A stretch of DNA of 25,220 bases from CAYJGN01 sp964369635 (GTDB taxonomy: Bacteria; Bacillota; Clostridia; Oscillospirales; Ruminococcaceae): NCBI GenBank assembly GCA_964369635.1, contig CAYJGN010000026.1, positions 1-25,220 of the forward strand, written 5' to 3'. The notes beneath the pieces were generated by a model, which was not told where the DNA came from, searched no databases, and saw only the letters and a list, made by a program, of their open reading frames with translations. Made by a program: the position numbers and the translations under genes. Positions 21,464 to 25,220 of the stretch are shown one piece after another (within the stretch, counting starts at the first letter, position 1; the number at the start of each line of letters is the position of its first letter).

Positions 21464-22783
21464 GTGATAAAGCTTTACAAAAAATGGCTTCAAAATGCAG
21501 CTATCAAAAAGAAATTCATACCAACTCAAATACTCATTATTTCTGCAATTTTGATAATGGGTTTTGTTTCTTTTTTTTCAGTTTATACCTTAAATACTAT
21601 TTCACAGAACATTTTTAATACAAACGTTGCACATTCAGAGATGCTACATGAGATAGTTACTACGATGTATCGATGTAGGGTTTTGGGAAGAGATATACTA
21701 TTAACCGATGATAATGAGCAGCAACTCACATATTATGCCGATTATATAATTGCATTTGAAACACTTGACTCACAGATGGTTGAGTTTTCAAAAACGCTTG
21801 AGGGGGACAAAAAAGAGCGTTTTGATGCTATAATCATCGAGAAAGATAAATATAAAGAAAGTATGATTCTTTCATCCGACATTCAGATTCAGGACGGCAA
21901 CTATGAAGAAGCAGTTATAGCACTTAAATCTGTAACCCCGATTGCGAATGAATTTTTCGGCAGTATAAATAGCTTTTTAGAAGATGAAACAAAGCTTATG
22001 GAAGAAGCACTTGAAAAAAATGACGCTGCTGTCGTAACTGTTCTTATTGTTGTTATATTGATAAATATTCTTGTCTTTGTTCTTATCTTTATCTCGACTC
22101 AAACTTTTGCAAAATCAATTACTGACTCGCTCATTAAGCTTGAAAAATCAGTTTTATCTATTTCAAATACCGGCAATATGAAAAACCCCATTGACGAGAG
22201 TCTTTTCACAAATGATGAAACAGGACAGATTGCAAAGGTTGTTGATAAGCTGCGCAGACTATTGCTTGCCCACTCTTATAATGATACATTGACCGGTGGG
22301 TATAACGCCAAAGCATACCACGAAGAGATTAACGATCTTTTCATTGAGGAGTTCGGCAAGCCTGTTGAGCAAAGGTTTTGGTGTATTGTTTTTGACATGA
22401 ATAACTTAAAGTTAATTAACGATAATCAAGGCCACGTCGAGGGCGATTATGCTATCAAAACCACCTTTTCTGTTATAAACTCTGTTTTTAAAGATTATGG
22501 TAAAGTATTTAGAATTGGCGGCGATGAATTTTTCGCTATGGTTTATAATTTAACCGAAGATGAGATAGCAGAGAGAATATCTATTGTTGAGGGCAAAATT
22601 TCAGAACTTAACTCAAATAGAGTTCAGAAATTCTCAGTTGCAATCGGTTATGATGAATTTATCGGTAGCAGCAAAGAAGAGTTCGAAGAGCATTTTAAAA
22701 TTGTTGATAAAAAGATGTATATAAACAAAGAAGAACTAAAAAGAATGGATAGCAGACCTGATTACGATAAAATCGAGGAATAA
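21464..22783 (+). CDS. Membrane diguanylate cyclase (GGDEF) with four-helix sensor
   Basis: A 439-residue protein: TM1 at about 21-44, an all-helical extracytoplasmic domain (about 45-188) of the four-helix-bundle type seen in chemoreceptors, TM2 at about 189-211, a HAMP-like linker (about 212-268) and a GGDEF domain (about 270-430). The active-site loop IGGDEF (351-356) is intact, as are Asp311 and the NLKLINDNQGHVEGD block that bind metal and GTP, so it should make cyclic di-GMP. The inhibitory RxxD site normally found just before the GGDEF loop is absent (KDYG lies there), so product inhibition is not expected at that site. The start is GTG with AAGGGG seven bases upstream. It is divergent from the solute-binding lipoprotein gene, which could supply a ligand signal; this is only inference. 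Confidence 0.92.
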   Translation: MIKLYKKWLQNAAIKKKFIPTQILIISAILIMGFVSFFSVYTLNTISQNIFNTNVAHSEMLHEIVTTMYRCRVLGRDILLTDDNEQQLTYYADYIIAFETLDSQMVEFSKTLEGDKKERFDAIIIEKDKYKESMILSSDIQIQDGNYEEAVIALKSVTPIANEFFGSINSFLEDETKLMEEALEKNDAAVVTVLIVVILINILVFVLIFISTQTFAKSITDSLIKLEKSVLSISNTGNMKNPIDESLFTNDETGQIAKVVDKLRRLLLAHSYNDTLTGGYNAKAYHEEINDLFIEEFGKPVEQRFWCIVFDMNNLKLINDNQGHVEGDYAIKTTFSVINSVFKDYGKVFRIGGDEFFAMVYNLTEDEIAERISIVEGKISELNSNRVQKFSVAIGYDEFIGSSKEEFEEHFKIVDKKMYINKEELKRMDSRPDYDKIEE

Positions 22784-22904
22784 CGGGTTTTGTCAATTAG
22801 TAAGCCTTATCAAAGCTTGCACAACAGCGGGATTTTCCTAAAATAGCGGAGTAACCCAAAAGCATCTTTCGAATAATTTGCTATTATCCTTAATACAACA
22901 AATA

Positions 22905-22934
22905 AAAAAATCCAGCCTGTTGGCTGGATTTTTT
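22905..22934. terminator. Bidirectional intrinsic terminator
   Basis: AAAAAATCCAGCC (22905-22917) pairs perfectly with GGCTGGATTTTTT (22922-22934) around TGTT, giving T-runs on both strands. It sits between the convergent diguanylate cyclase and xpt genes. Confidence 0.92.
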
Positions 22935-22995
22935 GTTATGGTTATTTATTTTTATCTATTATGAGTGTTTATCTGTCTATACTATTATATGTAAT

Positions 22996-23568
22996 TTAGT
23001 CTTTTAAAATAAGGCTATCATCGCTCATGCTCTCAACAATAGCTAACGACTCAACCCGTATTCCCATATCGCGGATCAGCTTACCACCATCTTGAAAAGC
23101 TTTCTCGATAACGATACCACATCCTACAAGTGTTGCTCCCGCCTGTCGAACAATATTTATAAGACCGAGCAGAGCCTGTCCGTTTGCTAAAAAGTCGTCG
23201 ATAATAAGCACCTTATCGTCTTTTGTTATAAACTTCTTTGACATCTGGATATCAACAACTGTTCCCCTTGTATATGATTTAACTTCAGCATAATATAGCT
23301 CACCATCAAGGTTTTTACTGCTTGTTTTCTTTGCAAAAACCATCGGCACCCCAAACTCTATTCCCGCAAGAACAGATATCGCAATACCAGATGCTTCTAT
23401 GGTTATAACTTTCGTTATCCCCTCGTTATCAAACCGACTTTTAAACTCTTTAGCTACTTCTCTCATCAAAATCGGATCGATCTGATGGTTTAGAAAACTG
23501 TCCACCTTTAGAATATTTCCCGGGCGAACTTTTCCGTCTTTTAAAATCCTATCTTTTAATAGCTTCAT
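22996..23568 (-). CDS. xpt: Xanthine phosphoribosyltransferase
   Basis: A 190-residue type I phosphoribosyltransferase matching Xpt of Bacillus (194 residues) from MKLLKDRILKDGKVRPGNIL onward. It joins xanthine to PRPP to make XMP in purine salvage. The PRPP-binding motif VLIIDDFLANG is at about 120-130, and SSKNLDGELYYAEVKSYTRG carries the flexible loop. The ATG at 23568 follows GGAGGGG; four extra residues upstream are unlikely. The purine riboswitch that often precedes xpt is absent: only 75 bases separate it from the LicD-family gene, so it may be co-transcribed with that gene. The usual partner gene pbuX is not in the window. Confidence 0.93.
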   Translation of the reverse strand: MKLLKDRILKDGKVRPGNILKVDSFLNHQIDPILMREVAKEFKSRFDNEGITKVITIEASGIAISVLAGIEFGVPMVFAKKTSSKNLDGELYYAEVKSYTRGTVVDIQMSKKFITKDDKVLIIDDFLANGQALLGLINIVRQAGATLVGCGIVIEKAFQDGGKLIRDMGIRVESLAIVESMSDDSLILKD

Positions 23569-23643
23569 AAACCCCTCCATCTCTTTATTAAAATTTTACA
23601 ATAATTTATCCCGCATTTCAATGCAAATTATTTACATATTTTA

Positions 23644-24456
23644 TTATAATTTCCCTATATATTCTGTGTATGGTTTTGTTAAGTCAACAAAAAGGTTGTT
23701 ATGCGCATACCTTTTATCCTCAGGTGGCAAGACCATATAATCGCCATAAAGCTCTTTTAGGTAACTATCATAATCTCCAACTATCGGGTACTCCCCTCCT
23801 TCGAAACTATATGTTACCTCACTATCAAAATATCGTAGTGGGATGTATGAATTCTTTTTCGGCTGTTCTATAACGAAAAGCATATCAGCATCTTCGCTAC
23901 TGAATTTTTTCATTTTATTTTCAAGATATCTAATAACTCTTGTGCGTCCGAAAACTGAGCATAAAGTCTTTGCTAAAAAAGCCCTCTTTTTATCTTTTAG
24001 TACATCTTTGGCAACAACAAAAGATAAAAGCCTTGATGTTTTCCATATCTTATCGCGATTATTTCCGCTATCTTTAAATTTATAGAGTGGAAATATATCT
24101 ATACAAAGTCCATAATGCATTAAAACATCTTTATAGTCGAGATTAATAGCAGTTGAATTATTGTCGCATATTTTAATCATCTTTAGGAAAAAATTTTTAT
24201 CTGTTAGATAATTTTGATAGAAAAGATGCTCTGGAAGCTCTTTTTTGCATACCTCTTGAAATTTTATAACATCATCTGAAAACATTAAAATATCGATATC
24301 ATCATCCCATGGGATAACTCCCCCATGGCGCACAGCACCAAGCGCTGAGCCAAATCCAAGATAAAATTTTATATCGTGTTTTTTGCAGATATCTCGCACA
24401 ACCTCTAATATAGAGACTGCAACCCTCTGCATACCTATAAGCGTTTCTTTATCCAA
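23644..24456 (-). CDS. LicD-family transferase (cell-surface phosphoryl-group transfer)
   Basis: A 270-residue member of the LicD family, with the nucleotidyltransferase-like core GFGSALGAVRHGGVIPWDDD and IDI (about 34-56). The glycine-serine pair and the aspartate pair DxD that bind metal are present. Characterised LicD proteins move phosphorylcholine onto cell-surface glycans or teichoic acids; many relatives in Clostridia have other, unknown phosphoryl-alcohol donors. The proposed start is the TTG at 24456, directly behind the MFS stop, with GAGGTG as ribosome site; an upstream TTG at 24492 would overlap the MFS gene and has no such site. No choline kinase or cytidylyltransferase gene is seen in the window, so choline as donor substrate is not supported here. 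Confidence 0.87.
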   Translation of the reverse strand: MDKETLIGMQRVAVSILEVVRDICKKHDIKFYLGFGSALGAVRHGGVIPWDDDIDILMFSDDVIKFQEVCKKELPEHLFYQNYLTDKNFFLKMIKICDNNSTAINLDYKDVLMHYGLCIDIFPLYKFKDSGNNRDKIWKTSRLLSFVVAKDVLKDKKRAFLAKTLCSVFGRTRVIRYLENKMKKFSSEDADMLFVIEQPKKNSYIPLRYFDSEVTYSFEGGEYPIVGDYDSYLKELYGDYMVLPPEDKRYAHNNLFVDLTKPYTEYIGKL

Positions 24457-24457
24457 A

Positions 24458-25220
24458 CTACACCTCTTTTTTAACAAATTTAATAACAACAATCAAAGCC
24501 GATAGGCTGACAAAACTAAGCGCTATAAACATATATCTAAAACCAACCGCTGAAACAAGATACCCTGTTAATATCGGGCCTAAAAGTATTCCAATGCTAT
24601 AAAACGACTGATACAGTCCCATAGCGGTAGTTTTCTTCTCATATGGAACTGCCGCAGGTACCATAGCCATTGAGCCTGAAAGCCCCGTCCCTAATCCAAA
24701 ACCACCTATCAGCGTTATTATGTATAAAACTTCAACTGAATATGTAACTGCGCATAGGGTTGTATATAAAGTCATTGAGATAAAGCTTATTGTCAGAATT
24801 CTGCGAAGCCCCCATTTTGAAACGAGCTTTGAGCCGCAAACATAGCTTCCAACCACCTGAGCCGCCGCATATGTTGCTGTTAGCATACCAACATCAAAAT
24901 CAGATGCTCCAATAGTCGGTGCAAAACTCGATATAAAGGTATAGGCTGTTGCGAAGGTGACGAACTGAACAGCAGTCCCAAGATATGATGATACTAAAAT
25001 ATCTTTATTCGTAGCAACTAAAACAAGCTCTTTTAATGGAACAGGTTGCACAACCTTCTTTTTCTCTGCCGTGAAAAAAGTGAGGATAGTTGCAATAAGT
25101 GCCGCTGCAGCACTGATTAAAAAGGGAGCTTTGATATCGAGTACCGCAGAGATAGCAGCTCCAAATAGAAGCGAGAGAACCCGACCAATGCTATTATAAA
25201 CATTTATAACGCCAATAGAC
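24458..25220 (-). CDS. MFS transporter, C-terminal part (5' end beyond window)
   Basis: The frame is open from the right edge of the window to the stop at 24460-24458, giving about 253 residues. It contains the second half of a major facilitator protein: the end of the N-terminal bundle (GRVLSLLFGAAISAVLDIKA), a cytoplasmic loop with TAEKKKVVQPVPLKEL, and six further helices ending FVKKEV. Interior GTG codons such as 25051 are not the real start because the hydrophobic upstream sequence belongs to the protein. It is probably a drug or metabolite exporter of the DHA1 type; the substrate is unknown. The LicD-family gene starts two bases after its stop, so the two are likely co-transcribed and coupled. 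Confidence 0.85.
   Translation of the reverse strand, partial: SIGVINVYNSIGRVLSLLFGAAISAVLDIKAPFLISAAAALIATILTFFTAEKKKVVQPVPLKELVLVATNKDILVSSYLGTAVQFVTFATAYTFISSFAPTIGASDFDVGMLTATYAAAQVVGSYVCGSKLVSKWGLRRILTISFISMTLYTTLCAVTYSVEVLYIITLIGGFGLGTGLSGSMAMVPAAVPYEKKTTAMGLYQSFYSIGILLGPILTGYLVSAVGFRYMFIALSFVSLSALIVVIKFVKKEV

Noticed and set aside
22784..22904. Possible small RNA between the diguanylate cyclase gene and the terminator
   Set aside because: No promoter and no stable hairpin other than the terminator could be seen; it is more simply the 3' untranslated region.
23569..23643. Purine riboswitch before xpt
   Set aside because: The gap is too short and AT-rich and shows none of the paired stems of the purine aptamer.

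Overview
The window looks like a chromosomal segment of an endospore-forming, low-GC Clostridia-type Firmicute. The evidence is a complete cotJABC spore-coat operon, a CwlD-like cell-wall amidase, AT-rich non-coding DNA, strong AGGAGG-type ribosome sites with frequent GTG/TTG starts, and many lipoproteins and Gram-positive surface proteins. Species or genus cannot be named from the sequence alone.

Layout. 1-149: 5' end of an exported or membrane-anchored protein (minus). 150-564: intergenic, with a decayed tRNA-Pro 3' half and a terminator. 565-1740: CynX/NimT-type MFS exporter (minus). 2071-4059: membrane-anchored arylsulfotransferase-family protein (plus). 4207-8432: four-gene MacAB-like ABC efflux operon (minus: adaptor, permease, low-complexity lipoprotein, ATPase). 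8534-8637: a multi-branched palindromic element. 8712-10810: OmpR-type response regulator and histidine kinase (minus). 11036-13318: YbhJ-like aconitase-family hydratase (minus). 13633-14070: small four-helix membrane protein behind a very strong promoter. 14345-15181: amidase. 15371-16403: cotJA-cotJB-cotJC. 16534-16621: tRNA-Ser(GGA), followed by a 172-bp element that repeats the tRNA 3' end. 16867-21108: a minus-strand run of surface or envelope genes (internalin-like LRR protein, BamE-like small protein, two-helix membrane protein, tiny lipoprotein, orphan solute-binding lipoprotein). 21464-22783: membrane GGDEF diguanylate cyclase (plus). 22996-25220: xpt, a LicD-family gene and a truncated MFS gene (minus).

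How the parts may work together. The two-component pair probably controls the adjacent efflux operon: related GTTGT(G/A)ATTG boxes lie upstream of both transcription units, and one overlaps a weak -35. The amidase and cotJ operon form a sporulation neighbourhood. The divergent solute-binding lipoprotein and diguanylate cyclase could be a ligand-to-c-di-GMP signalling pair, but that is inference only. The most unusual items are the Met/Gly-rich permease loop and Glu/Gly/Met/Pro-repeat lipoprotein of the efflux system, the apparent Arg-to-Asn change in the arylsulfotransferase active site, the branched palindrome at 8534-8637, and the tRNA-Ser-associated duplicated element.
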